Shown here: positions 1 to 9,867 of the stretch, one piece after another
How the letters are laid out: the number at the start of each line of letters is the position of its first letter
How positions within the stretch are numbered: the first letter of the stretch is position 1
NCBI GenBank assembly: GCA_028868515.1
Contig: JAGWUI010000016.1
Location: forward strand, 1 to 58,530
Reading direction: 5' to 3'
Source of the DNA: Gammaproteobacteria bacterium
Lineage (GTDB): Bacteria; Pseudomonadota; Gammaproteobacteria; Pseudomonadales; Moraxellaceae
DNA: 58,530 bases
Translations under genes and position numbers: made by a program
Notes under the pieces: model-generated
Seen by the model: the letters and a program-made list of their open reading frames with translations, nothing else
Told to the model about the DNA's origin: nothing
Database searches by the model: none

Positions 1-552
1 GCGCTGCGTCCAATTCGCAAGCCTTTGATTGTCATGTCACCGAAGAGCTTATTGCGTCATAAACTTGCAGTATCCAATCTGTCTGAGTTGGTGACAGGTA
101 AGTTTGAAACGGTGATCGATGAAATTGATGCGATTGATAGAAATGCGGTGACACGCGTCATCATTTGTGGTGGCAAGGTCTATTATGACTTGCTCGAAAA
201 ACGTCGTGAAATGAATCTGACCGATGTCGCGATTGTGCGTGTTGAGCAGCTTTATCCATTCCCAGCATCGCGTTTGGCGCATGTTTTAGCCAGTTATCCA
301 AATCACAAACATGTGGTTTGGTGTCAAGAAGAGCCACAAAATCAAGGTGCATGGTCGTTTATCGCGCCATTACTTTACCCATTAGTTAATGACGTTAAAG
401 TTGGAACCCCAATTCACTGTGCATCACGCCCTGCGTCTGCTGCACCAGCTTGTGGTTCAGCTTATTTACATGTGAAACAACAAACATCACTGGTTGCAGC
501 CGCACTCGGTATAGACGAAGAATCTGAAGGAGAATCATCCAATGGCCACTGA
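1..552 (+). CDS. sucA: 2-oxoglutarate dehydrogenase E1 component, C-terminal end (partial)
   Basis: The reading frame is open from the first base, so the gene starts outside the window and only about 183 C-terminal residues are present. They match the end of the thiamine-diphosphate E1 subunit of the 2-oxoglutarate dehydrogenase complex: an [16 protein letters not shown] segment, a RVEQLYPFP segment and the [12 protein letters not shown] motif typical of this family. E1 decarboxylates 2-oxoglutarate and passes the succinyl group to the lipoyl arm of E2. The stop codon overlaps the start of sucB by 11 bases, which supports translational coupling. The identity rests on these motifs plus the sucB and lpd genes that follow. 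Confidence 0.95.
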   Translation, partial: ALRPIRKPLIVMSPKSLLRHKLAVSNLSELVTGKFETVIDEIDAIDRNAVTRVIICGGKVYYDLLEKRREMNLTDVAIVRVEQLYPFPASRLAHVLASYPNHKHVVWCQEEPQNQGAWSFIAPLLYPLVNDVKVGTPIHCASRPASAAPACGSAYLHVKQQTSLVAAALGIDEESEGESSNGH

Positions 553-1768
553 AATTAAAGCCCCCGTTTTTCCTGAATCAGTTGCAGACGGGACAGTTGC
601 CGCGTGGCATAAAAAAGTGGGTGAACCTGTTAAGCGTGATGAAGTTTTAGCCGATATTGAAACGGATAAAGTCGTGCTAGAAGTCGTTGCACCTGCGGAT
701 GGCGTTTTAGTCAGTATCAGCAAAAATGAAGGCGATACCGTGCTATCAGCAGAGGTGTTAGGACAATTTGAAGCAGGTCTTGCGACTTCACCAGTTCCAA
801 TCGCAGTTGCAGGTTCAGTGGAAATTGCTGAACGTGATCCAGTGGCAAATCCTGTCGTTGCTGATAGTGCAGTGGTGAGCCAATCTGTTCAGGATCAAAG
901 CCCTGCGGTGCGTAAAGCGGTAGTTGAAGCAGGTGTAAATCCAGCAGATATCGCAGGTTCAGGTCGCGGTGGTCGTGTAACGAAAGAAGATGTGGTTGCT
1001 CATGTTGCAGCACCAAAAGCGGCTGCGCAAGCTACACCTGCAACAGCCGTATCGCTAGCAGTCGGTGAGCGTGTTGAAAAACGTGTTCCAATGACTCGTT
1101 TGCGTCAGCGTGTTGCACAACGTTTGCTGTCAGCATCTCAAGATACTGCAATGTTGACGACATTTAACGAAGTTAACATGAAGCCAATCATGGATATGCG
1201 TAAAGCCTACGGTGATCGTTTTGAGAAACGTCATGGCACACGTCTTGGTTTTATGTCTTTCTTTGTCAAAGCAGCGACCGAAGCATTGAAACGCTTCCCA
1301 GCAGTGAATGCATCATTAGATGGTAACGATATTGTTTATCACGGTTACTACGATATTGGCGTGGCAGTATCTTCTGATCGCGGTTTGGTTGTGCCTGTGC
1401 TGCGTGATACTGATCGCATGAACTTGGCAGAAGTCGAAAAGAGCATCATTGATTACGGCTCAAAAGCGCGTGATGGCAAGCTCGGCATTGATGATATGAC
1501 AGGCGGCACATTTACCATTTCTAATGGCGGTGTGTTCGGTTCATTGTTGTCTACACCGATTCTTAACCCGCCACAAACTGCGATTTTGGGTATGCACAAA
1601 ATCCAACAACGTCCAATGGCGGTGAATGGTGAAGTCGTGATTCTGCCAATGATGTACTTGGCTCTGTCATATGACCATCGCATGATTGATGGTAAAGAAG
1701 CGGTGAGCTTCCTCGTGACGCTGAAAGACTTGGTTGAAGATCCAGCATTGTTGCTCTTGGATTTGTAA
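542..1768 (+). CDS. sucB: Dihydrolipoyllysine-residue succinyltransferase (E2 of 2-oxoglutarate dehydrogenase)
   Basis: This 408-residue protein transfers the succinyl group from E1 to coenzyme A in the TCA cycle. Domains in order are an N-terminal lipoyl domain with Lys43 in ETDK as the lipoylated residue, a linker, a peripheral-subunit-binding domain at about residues 119-155 ([13 protein letters not shown], then [13 protein letters not shown]), and a C-terminal catalytic domain. The catalytic His379 and Asp383 sit in the SYDHRMIDG motif. Length is normal for the family. GGAG lies just upstream of the ATG, inside the end of sucA. The 171 bases before lpd contain a hairpin but no gene. Confidence 0.97.
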   Translation: MATEIKAPVFPESVADGTVAAWHKKVGEPVKRDEVLADIETDKVVLEVVAPADGVLVSISKNEGDTVLSAEVLGQFEAGLATSPVPIAVAGSVEIAERDPVANPVVADSAVVSQSVQDQSPAVRKAVVEAGVNPADIAGSGRGGRVTKEDVVAHVAAPKAAAQATPATAVSLAVGERVEKRVPMTRLRQRVAQRLLSASQDTAMLTTFNEVNMKPIMDMRKAYGDRFEKRHGTRLGFMSFFVKAATEALKRFPAVNASLDGNDIVYHGYYDIGVAVSSDRGLVVPVLRDTDRMNLAEVEKSIIDYGSKARDGKLGIDDMTGGTFTISNGGVFGSLLSTPILNPPQTAILGMHKIQQRPMAVNGEVVILPMMYLALSYDHRMIDGKEAVSFLVTLKDLVEDPALLLLDL

Positions 1769-1847
1769 TCGCGGTAGATGTTTTTGCTACGTGTTTTTGT
1801 TTGATTTGTTTTTTGTTTTAAGAGCTTCCTCATAAGGGAAACTTAAA

Positions 1848-1879
1848 AAAGGGGGGGAACTCTCATGAAGAGTAACCCC
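1848..1879 (+). other. Hairpin in the sucB-lpd gap
   Basis: A run of G followed by ACTCT pairs with AGAGT and a run of C across a short CATGA loop, with one asymmetric internal mismatch. No T tract follows, so it is more likely an mRNA-stability or processing structure than a full terminator. The rest of the 171-base gap shows no gene. Confidence 0.4.
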
Positions 1880-1939
1880 TGATATCGACTCTTTTCTAAC
1901 GTCATATAAGTGTTTGAAAAGAAACTAGAGGATAAATAG

Positions 1940-3379
<1,440 letters not shown>

Positions 3380-3423
3380 TATTGCAGTCATTTTCTGTAA
3401 TAGAAGTTCTGTAGAAATAGGAG

Positions 3424-3451
3424 GGTGGTCTCTACATCCGTAGAAATCACC
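3424..3451 (+). promoter_or_regulatory. First leader hairpin upstream of sucC
   Basis: GGTGGT pairs with ATCACC (one G-U pair). After one mismatch TCTAC pairs with GTAGA, closing on a four-base ATCC loop. It lies in the 178-base lpd-sucC gap and has no T tract. A cis-regulatory or processing role is inferred. Confidence 0.45.
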
Positions 3452-3470
3452 TTAATATGTAAGATGCATG

Positions 3471-3514
3471 ATTATTGGCGGTCAATGTTGATTTAAAGAT
3501 TGATCGCCAGTAAT
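3471..3514 (+). promoter_or_regulatory. Second leader hairpin upstream of sucC, 16-bp stem
   Basis: Bases 3471-3486 pair along their whole length with 3499-3514. There are 16 pairs, two of them G-U, with a 12-base loop. It ends 43 bases before the sucC start codon. Conserved structured RNAs upstream of suc genes have been described in Pseudomonadales. I cannot say from memory whether this belongs to one of them. Confidence 0.5.
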
Positions 3515-3557
3515 GACGTATTTCAATTAACCAACGATAACTCGGTTAGGTATCTCA

Positions 3558-4721
3558 ATGAATTTACATGAATATCAGGCGAAAGCCCTGCTCAAGAAAT
3601 ACGGTTTTCCAGTTCAGGAAGGTATCGTAGCAACCACGCCTGAAGAGGCAGCAGCAGCATTTGAACAAATTGGCAACTTTGCTGTCATCAAGGCACAAGT
3701 TCATGCGGGTGGTCGTGGTAAAGCTGGCGGCGTGAAGATTGCTAAGAGCGCAGCTGAAGCAGCTCAAATCGCTAAAGATTTGATTGGCAAAAACTTAGTG
3801 ACCTATCAAACTGATGCAAATGGTCAGCCAGTCAATAGCGTATTGGTTTGCCAAGACGTTTATCCTGTTGCTCGTGAGTTGTATTTGGGCGCAGTTGTAG
3901 ATCGCTCAAGTCGTCGCGTGACTTTCATGTCATCAACTGAAGGTGGCGTGGAGATCGAAAAAGTTGCAGAAGAAACTCCAGAAAAAATCATCAAAACCAC
4001 AGTTGATCCATTGGTTGGCTTACAGCCATTCCAAGCGCGCGATGTTGCGTTCCAATTGGGTTTGAAAGACAAGCAAATCAATCAATTCGTTAAGTTGATG
4101 GTTGCTGCTTATCAAGCATTTGTTGAAAACGACTTTGCTTTGTTTGAAATCAACCCATTGTCAGTTCGTGAAAACGGCGACATTCTTGCAGTTGATGCAA
4201 AAATTGGTATCGATTCGAATGCGTTGTATCGCTTGCCAGAAATTTTGGCTATGCGTGATAAATCGCAAGAAAACGAACTCGAATTGAAAGCTTCTGAGCA
4301 TGAACTCAACTATGTTGCACTCGAAGGTAACATTGGCTGTATGGTCAATGGTGCGGGTCTTGCGATGGCAACCATGGACATCATCAAGCTGTACGGTGGT
4401 CAACCAGCTAACTTCCTTGATGTTGGTGGCGGTGCAACTAAAGAACGCGTGATTGAAGCATTCAAATTGATCTTGTCTGAAAGCTCTGTACAAGGCGTAT
4501 TGATCAACATCTTCGGTGGTATCGTGCGCTGTGACATGATTGCTGAAGCAATTATCGCTGCGGTCAAAGAAGTCAACGTAACTGTACCTGTGGTCGTGCG
4601 TCTCGAAGGCAACAATGCCGAATTGGGCAAACAATTACTGCGTGATTCTGGTTTAACCCTCATTCCTGCCGATGGTCTTGCTGATGCAGCAGTGAAAGTC
4701 GTTGCAGCAGTAAAAGCCTAA
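3558..4721 (+). CDS. sucC: Succinyl-CoA synthetase (ADP-forming) beta subunit
   Basis: At 387 residues this is the usual size for the beta subunit, which binds the nucleotide and coenzyme A and converts succinyl-CoA to succinate with formation of ATP or GTP. The protein opens with [16 protein letters not shown], then the ATP-grasp region [16 protein letters not shown]. The C-terminal part carries the [18 protein letters not shown] and [11 protein letters not shown] motifs of the CoA-ligase domain. A TAGG element lies 7 bases upstream of the ATG. sucD follows after 11 bases, as expected for subunits made in equal amounts. Confidence 0.97.
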   Translation: MNLHEYQAKALLKKYGFPVQEGIVATTPEEAAAAFEQIGNFAVIKAQVHAGGRGKAGGVKIAKSAAEAAQIAKDLIGKNLVTYQTDANGQPVNSVLVCQDVYPVARELYLGAVVDRSSRRVTFMSSTEGGVEIEKVAEETPEKIIKTTVDPLVGLQPFQARDVAFQLGLKDKQINQFVKLMVAAYQAFVENDFALFEINPLSVRENGDILAVDAKIGIDSNALYRLPEILAMRDKSQENELELKASEHELNYVALEGNIGCMVNGAGLAMATMDIIKLYGGQPANFLDVGGGATKERVIEAFKLILSESSVQGVLINIFGGIVRCDMIAEAIIAAVKEVNVTVPVVVRLEGNNAELGKQLLRDSGLTLIPADGLADAAVKVVAAVKA

Positions 4722-4732
4722 GGAGCATCACA

Positions 4733-5623
4733 ATGAGCGTATTAATCAATAAAGATACTAAAGTATTGGTACAAGGTTTTACTGGTAAAAACGGTACATT
4801 CCACTCTGAGCAAGCAATTGCTTATGGCACTAAAGTTGTTGGTGGTGTAACACCAGGTAAAGGTGGTACATCTCACTTAGATCTTCCTGTATTCAACACC
4901 ATGCGTGAAGCGGTTGATCAAACCCAAGCTGATGCAACTGTGATCTATGTACCAGCACCATTTGTGCTCGACTCTATCGTTGAAGCTGTAGATTCTGGTG
5001 TGAAATTGATTGTGGTGATCACCGAAGGTGTCCCAACTCTCGACATGCTGAAAGCTAAACGTTATCTGGAAACTTATGGTAACGGTGCTCGTCTTGTTGG
5101 TCCAAACTGCCCAGGCGTGATTACCCCAGGTGAATGTAAAATCGGTATTATGCCGGGTCACATCCACTTGCCAGGTCGTATCGGGATTATTTCTCGTTCA
5201 GGTACATTGACATACGAAGCAGTGGCGCAAACCACTAAACTTGGTTTAGGTCAATCAACTTGTATCGGTATCGGTGGTGATCCAATTCCTGGTATGAACC
5301 AAATTGATGCGTTGAAACTTTTCCAAGATGATCCTAAAACTGATGCGATCATCATGATCGGTGAGATCGGTGGTTCTGCGGAAGAAGAAGCTGCTGAATA
5401 CATCAAATCGAACGTGACCAAGCCAGTTGTCGGTTATATCGCTGGTGTGACAGCACCGAAAGGCAAACGTATGGGTCATGCGGGTGCGATTATTTCTGGT
5501 GGTAAAGGTACTGCTGAAGAGAAATTCGCTGCGTTTGAAAAAGCAGGTATGGCTTATACCCGTAGCCCTGCTGAACTCGGTTCAACCATGTTGCAAGTTT
5601 TGAAAGACAAAGGCATGGCTTGA
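4733..5623 (+). CDS. sucD: Succinyl-CoA synthetase (ADP-forming) alpha subunit
   Basis: The 296-residue alpha subunit carries the phosphorylated histidine. The CoA-binding Rossmann fold is seen in [14 protein letters not shown] and [10 protein letters not shown], and the active-site histidine is His249 in [22 protein letters not shown] is also typical. A good ribosome-binding site (AGGAG) precedes the ATG. A strong terminator follows 17 bases after the stop, so this is the last gene of the suc operon. Confidence 0.97.
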   Translation: MSVLINKDTKVLVQGFTGKNGTFHSEQAIAYGTKVVGGVTPGKGGTSHLDLPVFNTMREAVDQTQADATVIYVPAPFVLDSIVEAVDSGVKLIVVITEGVPTLDMLKAKRYLETYGNGARLVGPNCPGVITPGECKIGIMPGHIHLPGRIGIISRSGTLTYEAVAQTTKLGLGQSTCIGIGGDPIPGMNQIDALKLFQDDPKTDAIIMIGEIGGSAEEEAAEYIKSNVTKPVVGYIAGVTAPKGKRMGHAGAIISGGKGTAEEKFAAFEKAGMAYTRSPAELGSTMLQVLKDKGMA

Positions 5624-5640
5624 TATAACAAATCATCGCT

Positions 5641-5673
5641 AAAAAACGGACGCTAATCAGCGTCCGTTTTTTA
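5641..5673 (+). terminator. Rho-independent terminator of the suc operon
   Basis: A perfect 10-bp stem (AACGGACGCT with AGCGTCCGTT, loop AATC) is followed by a run of T and preceded by a run of A. It can therefore work for both sucD and the convergent gene that ends at 5687. Confidence 0.93.
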
Positions 5674-5686
5674 TGGCTGAGCTAAA

Positions 5687-6274
5687 TTAAGGTAGCTTGA
5701 TTGAACCAGATCCTGAAGTCCCTAGAGAGAGGTGCGATGGGGATACTTGTGTATCAACATTCCCTGAAACACCAGCGCCAACATGAGTTGGGATGGATGA
5801 ACCAACACGTTCTACGGTTGAAGTAGCACCTGAGACTCCAGATGCTAAAGTGTGTGTTGCGGCATCTTTAGCTGCGCTAACAGTTGCTTGGGTGGACTCT
5901 TTAGATGTACTGATTTTTGTGCCGACTACTTCTTTGGCTGTGCTTAATTTTGCTGATGCAGCGCCTTTAGCATTTGCAAGTTTTGCCGCGGTAGCTTCAT
6001 GTGCATTTGTCAATTTAGCTGCAACATCTTCTTTTGCATCAGTGACTCCTTCTGCTGTAGTCGTTTTTGCGTGAGAGATTTTCTTTGCGGCAAGATGTTT
6101 TGCGTGTTTTGTCGATTGTGTTACTACTGAGGTTGCGGCATCTGCATTGATGTTTGCTGATGCATCAACACCTGCAGCAACATCTGCTGTATTTGCAAAA
6201 GCAGGAAGGCTTAGTGCAGTCAAAATTGTCAATGCCAAAGTCTTATGCGAAAAATTATTCAAAGTTTGTTTCAT
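5687..6274 (-). CDS. Exported Ala/Thr/Lys-rich repetitive protein of unknown function
   Basis: The 195-residue product has a clear Sec signal peptide (MKQTLNNFSHK, then a hydrophobic run ending ALSLPAFA). The mature part is built almost only of Ala, Thr, Lys, Ser, Val and Asp. From about residue 75 it shows degenerate 11-residue units of the type AKLxNAKxAAS, then KxSTxKExxx, which predict long amphipathic helices like LEA or apolipoprotein proteins. The end is Gly/Ser-rich and low in complexity. I chose the second ATG because AGGA lies 8 bases before it and abuts the first ATG. No conserved domain is recognised. A role in surface or stress protection is a guess. Confidence 0.75.
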   Translation of the reverse strand: MKQTLNNFSHKTLALTILTALSLPAFANTADVAAGVDASANINADAATSVVTQSTKHAKHLAAKKISHAKTTTAEGVTDAKEDVAAKLTNAHEATAAKLANAKGAASAKLSTAKEVVGTKISTSKESTQATVSAAKDAATHTLASGVSGATSTVERVGSSIPTHVGAGVSGNVDTQVSPSHLSLGTSGSGSIKLP

Positions 6275-6665
6275 CGTCGTCATCCTAAAAGATTTCTAAA
6301 TCATGTGCTCAAACATAAAGCGTATTTTGTCAGAGGTGTTCAGATTAGCGGTGAGAACATAAAGACTTTGTCATAAAAGCACATGACTTTCGTCAGTTTG
6401 ATTGTCTTTATGGTGGTGAAGTGTCAAAAAATAGATGGCTTGATTTTGTTTTACATTACTCATGAAGCTTTTTTGTAATGATGAGTTTTAGATTGTTTTA
6501 TTTATCTTCTATTGTCTTTAATTCCTTTTGATGGTGTGCACGTTTGAAACGTACGGGTGAATTCATGTGAAAGATTTGAAATAGGAGTTCTTATTAAGTT
6601 AGAGAAATACATTGAAATTCAATGCTGAAAATCGCAGAATCGACCAAATATTTTCGAAGGACTGA
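6275..6665. other. Intergenic region with one long imperfect hairpin
   Basis: There is no gene in these 391 bases. A 9-base inverted repeat (CATAAAGAC at 6358-6366 with GTCTTTATG at 6404-6412) encloses a smaller GTCAT/ATGAC pair. A second pair, CATTAC/GTAATG, lies near 6454-6480. These may belong to the 5' region of either flanking gene. I see no convincing promoter. Confidence 0.4.
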
Positions 6666-7091
6666 ATGATGGTTAATACAACTCGGAATTTAATTGCAAA
6701 TACAACTGGTAGCCAGCCAGCTGGTAATTTATCAATGCAGACGATCGCAATGCCAGCCGATACCAATTGGTCTGGTGATGTGTTTGGTGGATGGCTGGTG
6801 TCACAAATGGACTTGGCAGGTGCGGTCTATGCACGCTTGCATTCTAAGGGTCGTGTGGTGACGGTTTCTATTGAGAATGTTGTGTTTCGTTCACCAGTCA
6901 AAGTGGGCAGTATTTTGGCTTGCTACACCAAGATGCTTCGTGTCGGCACGTCATCCATGAAGATGTTGGTTGAAGTCTGGGAAATTCACGACGACAAATT
7001 GGATGTTCTGAAAGTGACGGATGGAATTTTTACGTTTGTCGGTGTTGATGATGAGGGAAGACCGCGTAAGGTGCCAGCGTTGGAAGAGTAA
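6666..7091 (+). CDS. Acyl-CoA thioesterase, YciA-type hotdog fold
   Basis: The 141-residue protein is a single hotdog domain. The motif TNWSGDVFGGWLVSQMDLAG holds the conserved active-site Asp and the helix start of the YciA/Acot family. VSIENVVFRSPVKVGSILACYTKM is the family's second signature. Such enzymes hydrolyse acyl-CoA thioesters to free acid and CoA. The N-terminal 20 residues are a low-complexity Asn/Thr-rich extension. GAAGGA lies 6 bases before the ATG. It stands alone, and its substrate range cannot be read from the sequence. Confidence 0.88.
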   Translation: MMVNTTRNLIANTTGSQPAGNLSMQTIAMPADTNWSGDVFGGWLVSQMDLAGAVYARLHSKGRVVTVSIENVVFRSPVKVGSILACYTKMLRVGTSSMKMLVEVWEIHDDKLDVLKVTDGIFTFVGVDDEGRPRKVPALEE

Positions 7092-7163
7092 GCGTTTTAC
7101 TATTAAAAAGCAGATTCGAAGCTCAGTGATACAGACTGAGCTTTTTTATGAAGAGTCAAACCT

Positions 7164-7358
7164 TTACGCAGCAGTAGAAATACTTCCCGCCAGTTTCGCC
7201 AACGTTTCATCAATCAATTGACGTGTTTCAGGTACACACATTCCGCAGCATGTGCCGACATCTAATTCGTCACGTACTTCACGAAAAGAATCACAGCCAT
7301 TTTCAACGGCTTGTTTGATTGCTTTGTCAGTCACACCACGGCAGAGGCAAACGTACAT
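7164..7358 (-). CDS. bfd: Bacterioferritin-associated ferredoxin
   Basis: This 64-residue [2Fe-2S] protein carries the Bfd/NirB cysteine pattern: Cys4-x-Cys6 in YVCLCRGVTD, and Cys38-xx-Cys41 in TCCGMC. Bfd reduces iron stored in bacterioferritin so that it can be released when iron is scarce. The size and N-terminus are exactly those of the family. A Fur-like site lies about 105 bases upstream, matching the known iron control of bfd genes. No bacterioferritin gene is adjacent. Confidence 0.93.
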   Translation of the reverse strand: MYVCLCRGVTDKAIKQAVENGCDSFREVRDELDVGTCCGMCVPETRQLIDETLAKLAGSISTAA

Positions 7359-7462
7359 AATGAGGTCTCTAAGATTCTAAACTGGTTAAGTTTGGAGCTC
7401 TTTTCCTTATGAGCTATTCCTAACGTTTCAACTTGGATAAAGTCTTAAACGGGAATAACTCT

Positions 7463-7483
7463 ATTATTGATAATTATTCTCAA
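7463..7483 (-). promoter_or_regulatory. Possible Fur box upstream of bfd
   Basis: On the minus strand, GAGAATAATTATCAATA matches 13 of 17 compared positions of the classical Fur consensus GATAATGATAATCATTATC. It lies in the bfd upstream region, where Fur repression is expected. No promoter element was placed with confidence. Confidence 0.5.
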
Positions 7484-7837
7484 ATGTCAATGCTGTGTTA
7501 GATAGGAATTATTCTTATTCCGACGAGTGGCAAAGGTGGCTCAAACGATGATTAATTTTGAGAGGAGGGTGAGGCACGAGCGTTTCTACTTGAACTACGT
7601 GCTATTGTCCTGATTGTATTGAGATATTCCGTATTTAGAGTGAAGAGTAAATCAGGAAAATATTTTTGCATTAGTTGGCGATAGTTTGGTTTGTTCTCGC
7701 CGGAAATTAATTTGGCAAGGAACCCTTAGCAGGCTTATGGTCATTAAGCGAAAAACTATGCAATCGGGCAAAGTAAATTTTTTACATTAATCTGTCGTAG
7801 CTAGAATCTGCCTGCAACCTCAGTAACTAAGAATCGC
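7484..7837. other. Gene-free stretch at the left edge of the accessory block
   Basis: No coding sequence, terminator or insertion-sequence end is recognised here. A near-palindrome GGAATTATTCTTATTCC lies close to 7504-7521 and could be a second regulatory site for bfd. The rest looks like ordinary AT-rich spacer before the convergent end of the metallo-hydrolase gene. Confidence 0.4.
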
Positions 7838-8908
7838 TTATGACGTCATTGCTGAATACCACTTGATATCGTCAGTATCGACCTCAATTGTGACCAAACT
7901 CTTCGCAATAAGATAGTTAATATGAGCAAGCGCTTCACCTGTTGCAAGACTTAAAGTAACAGGGTCTATGCCAATCTTACGATGAAATAGTGCAGGGAAA
8001 ACATCAATAGCTCGTTGGCGCTGTTGTAAGATATCTTGTAGATGATTTAGACTAGTCAAATGTCCATCGACTAGAGTTTCAATACGGGCATGTAAACCAT
8101 AAAACGGTTCATTATGCGAAGGAAGTACTAGTACGTTATCGGGTACAATTTCCTTAACCTTTGTTAGTGATTTTAACCAATCATCCAGAGGGTTTGCCTC
8201 TGGTTCGGTGGGATATATTGATACATTAGAGGAGATACGAGGTAACACTTGGTCTCCTGAAATTAGTAGTCCAAGCTCTGAACTATACAGGCAAGCATGC
8301 TCAGGAGAATGACCAGAACCGATCAGGACAGTCCAGCTGTGAGTACCTATTTGTAAAGACATTTCGTCACGCAAACGGAAATAACTCTCTGGTGGCTCAG
8401 AGATCACACGACCAAAGCCACCGAACCGCTTACGATAATTTGCTATAGCATCTTCATCCCAGCCAGCACTACGATAAAATGTGATGGCTGCATCGGGAGC
8501 TTCCTTACCTGTATCGTTAGTTAATACACGGCAATTCATATATTCCAGTGCTGTCATATGAAAACGGCAGCCAAAACGACGCTGTAACCATCCTGCCATG
8601 CCAACGTGGTCGGGGTGCATGTGGGTCACATAGATTGCTTTAACTGGTTTATTACGGAGACCTTCGATAAGTAATCTCTCCCAGACAGCTATCGTAGCTT
8701 CAGTATATAAACCCGTATCGACAATGGCCCATCCATCTTCTACTTCTATTGCCCAGATGTTGATATGAGCTAATGTTCCACCCAAAGGCAAACGTGCCCA
8801 ATAGACACCAGATGCTACTGCAACGATCTGCCCATCTTCAGGTTTAGTGCTAAAAGGATAGGATATTCCAATACCTTTTTCAGCTGTTAGAGTGCTTTCT
8901 GTAATCAT
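7838..8908 (-). CDS. Metallo-beta-lactamase-fold hydrolase
   Basis: The 356-residue protein has the metal-binding signature THMHPDHVG (His96, His98, Asp100, His101), a later GSGHSPEH that supplies a further His, and ISGDQVLP for the bridging Asp. It therefore belongs to the MBL hydrolase superfamily, whose members cleave thioesters, lactones or esters. It has no signal peptide and is cytoplasmic. It lies 90 bases downstream of a TetR gene on the same strand, next to a beta-oxidation-like cluster, so an acyl-CoA thioesterase or lactonase role is plausible. Glyoxalase II is less likely because of the larger C-terminal part (about residues 240-356). Confidence 0.85.
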   Translation of the reverse strand: MITESTLTAEKGIGISYPFSTKPEDGQIVAVASGVYWARLPLGGTLAHINIWAIEVEDGWAIVDTGLYTEATIAVWERLLIEGLRNKPVKAIYVTHMHPDHVGMAGWLQRRFGCRFHMTALEYMNCRVLTNDTGKEAPDAAITFYRSAGWDEDAIANYRKRFGGFGRVISEPPESYFRLRDEMSLQIGTHSWTVLIGSGHSPEHACLYSSELGLLISGDQVLPRISSNVSIYPTEPEANPLDDWLKSLTKVKEIVPDNVLVLPSHNEPFYGLHARIETLVDGHLTSLNHLQDILQQRQRAIDVFPALFHRKIGIDPVTLSLATGEALAHINYLIAKSLVTIEVDTDDIKWYSAMTS

Positions 8909-8998
8909 ACGATTCTCTGCTCTTGTCTAAAGCATGCGATGAGCCTAGGCGGCATCTAATATTTAGTGGTCAATCAATGGATCTGATGCTTAGTCTGC

Positions 8999-9562
8999 TT
9001 ATGCAGTTTTTTCATGATTAACCAGATTTTTCATCCCAACAGCTTGGATAGCCCCCAAGATTTCCTCTTGAGCCTCCTGACTCGCTACAGCTCTTGCGAG
9101 TATCATTCCGCCAACGGATTGTGCTAACAATGCCCAAGCTTGTGCTCGATCTGTTGTCCCAGCTTCTATAGAACTTACAAGGTTACCGACCAACTCTTCG
9201 AAACGCTTTCGAGTTGCATCGTCAGCTCGTCCAATTTCTGCGCCCAATGAGGGTATTGGGCAGCCATGCTCAGGGTGAGCAGCATGTTCTGGACTTAAAT
9301 ACCAAGAGATTGTGCGTTCCAGTTCTTTTCCCGTTTTGCCTTTAAATGCTTCAATGGTGCGTGATAACTCATGGTCAACTATGGCATACAAAAAATCGGC
9401 CTTAGATCCAAATTGACTATAAAACGCTCCTGTTGTGACGCCAGCAGCATTGGCAAAAGCCATCATACCGGTATTGCTAAAGCCAGATTTTTTGGCAAGT
9501 GCTCCACCTGCTTCAATCAGCTTTGCATTGGCAGCACTTTTGTATTCAGGAGAATATCGCAT
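8999..9562 (-). CDS. TetR/AcrR-family transcriptional regulator
   Basis: A TetR helix-turn-helix occupies residues 1-60 (GGALAKKSGFSNTGMMAFAN, then AAGVTTGAFYSQFGSK). The C-terminal ligand domain contains CPIPSLGAEIGRAD and ends near LGAIQAVGMKNLV. The size, 187 residues, is typical. Two copies of the palindrome TAATGwwCATTA lie 48-74 bases upstream of its start, and three more lie before the divergent gene at 9868. The gene probably represses itself and both directions. The inducer is likely an acyl-CoA or related compound, judging from the neighbours. Confidence 0.9.
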   Translation of the reverse strand: MRYSPEYKSAANAKLIEAGGALAKKSGFSNTGMMAFANAAGVTTGAFYSQFGSKADFLYAIVDHELSRTIEAFKGKTGKELERTISWYLSPEHAAHPEHGCPIPSLGAEIGRADDATRKRFEELVGNLVSSIEAGTTDRAQAWALLAQSVGGMILARAVASQEAQEEILGAIQAVGMKNLVNHEKTA

Positions 9563-9609
9563 AATAGATTCTCAGCATTTTCAGAAGAAGTAATGGGAAC
9601 ACCATAAAA

Positions 9610-9636
9610 TAATGATCATTACCATAATGAACATTA
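9610..9636. promoter_or_regulatory. Double operator for the TetR regulator (own promoter side)
   Basis: TAATGATCATTA at 9610-9621 and TAATGAACATTA at 9625-9636 are 12-base palindromes set 15 bases start to start, just upstream of the TetR gene. They share sequence and spacing with the three sites at 9776-9817. Confidence 0.8.
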
Positions 9637-9752
9637 TTCTACATTTATTAGCCAAAATTTGGAAGTGTTTGCCATAAGGCAAATTTATCTTCTACTGAAT
9701 CATTGTGACTTTACAGTCAAGCAAAATGCACTCCTCGGTAGATACTCATCTA

Positions 9753-9781
9753 TTGACAAGACTTATCTCATAGAATAATGT
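9753..9781 (+). promoter_or_regulatory. Sigma70-type promoter for the gene at 9868
   Basis: A consensus -35 TTGACA (9753-9758) stands 17 bases from a -10-like TAATGT (9776-9781). The -10 element lies inside the first of three operator palindromes, so a bound repressor would block RNA polymerase. Confidence 0.6.
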
Positions 9782-9817
9782 TCATTACCGTAATGATCAT
9801 TATGGTAATGAACATTA
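9776..9817. promoter_or_regulatory. Triple operator array for the TetR regulator
   Basis: TAATGTTCATTA (9776-9787), TAATGATCATTA (9791-9802) and TAATGAACATTA (9806-9817) repeat at exactly 15-base spacing. Together with their flanks (9771-9822) they form a near-perfect 52-base palindrome centred on 9796/9797. Confidence 0.85.
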
Positions 9818-9867
9818 TTCTATGGGCAAAAATGACAAACAACCGTGTCGCTTAAAGTGGGAAGACC

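Noticed and set aside
25-552. sucA as a gene starting at 25
   Set aside because: The frame is open to base 1 and the protein is homologous from its first residue, so this is a truncated sucA and not a short gene.
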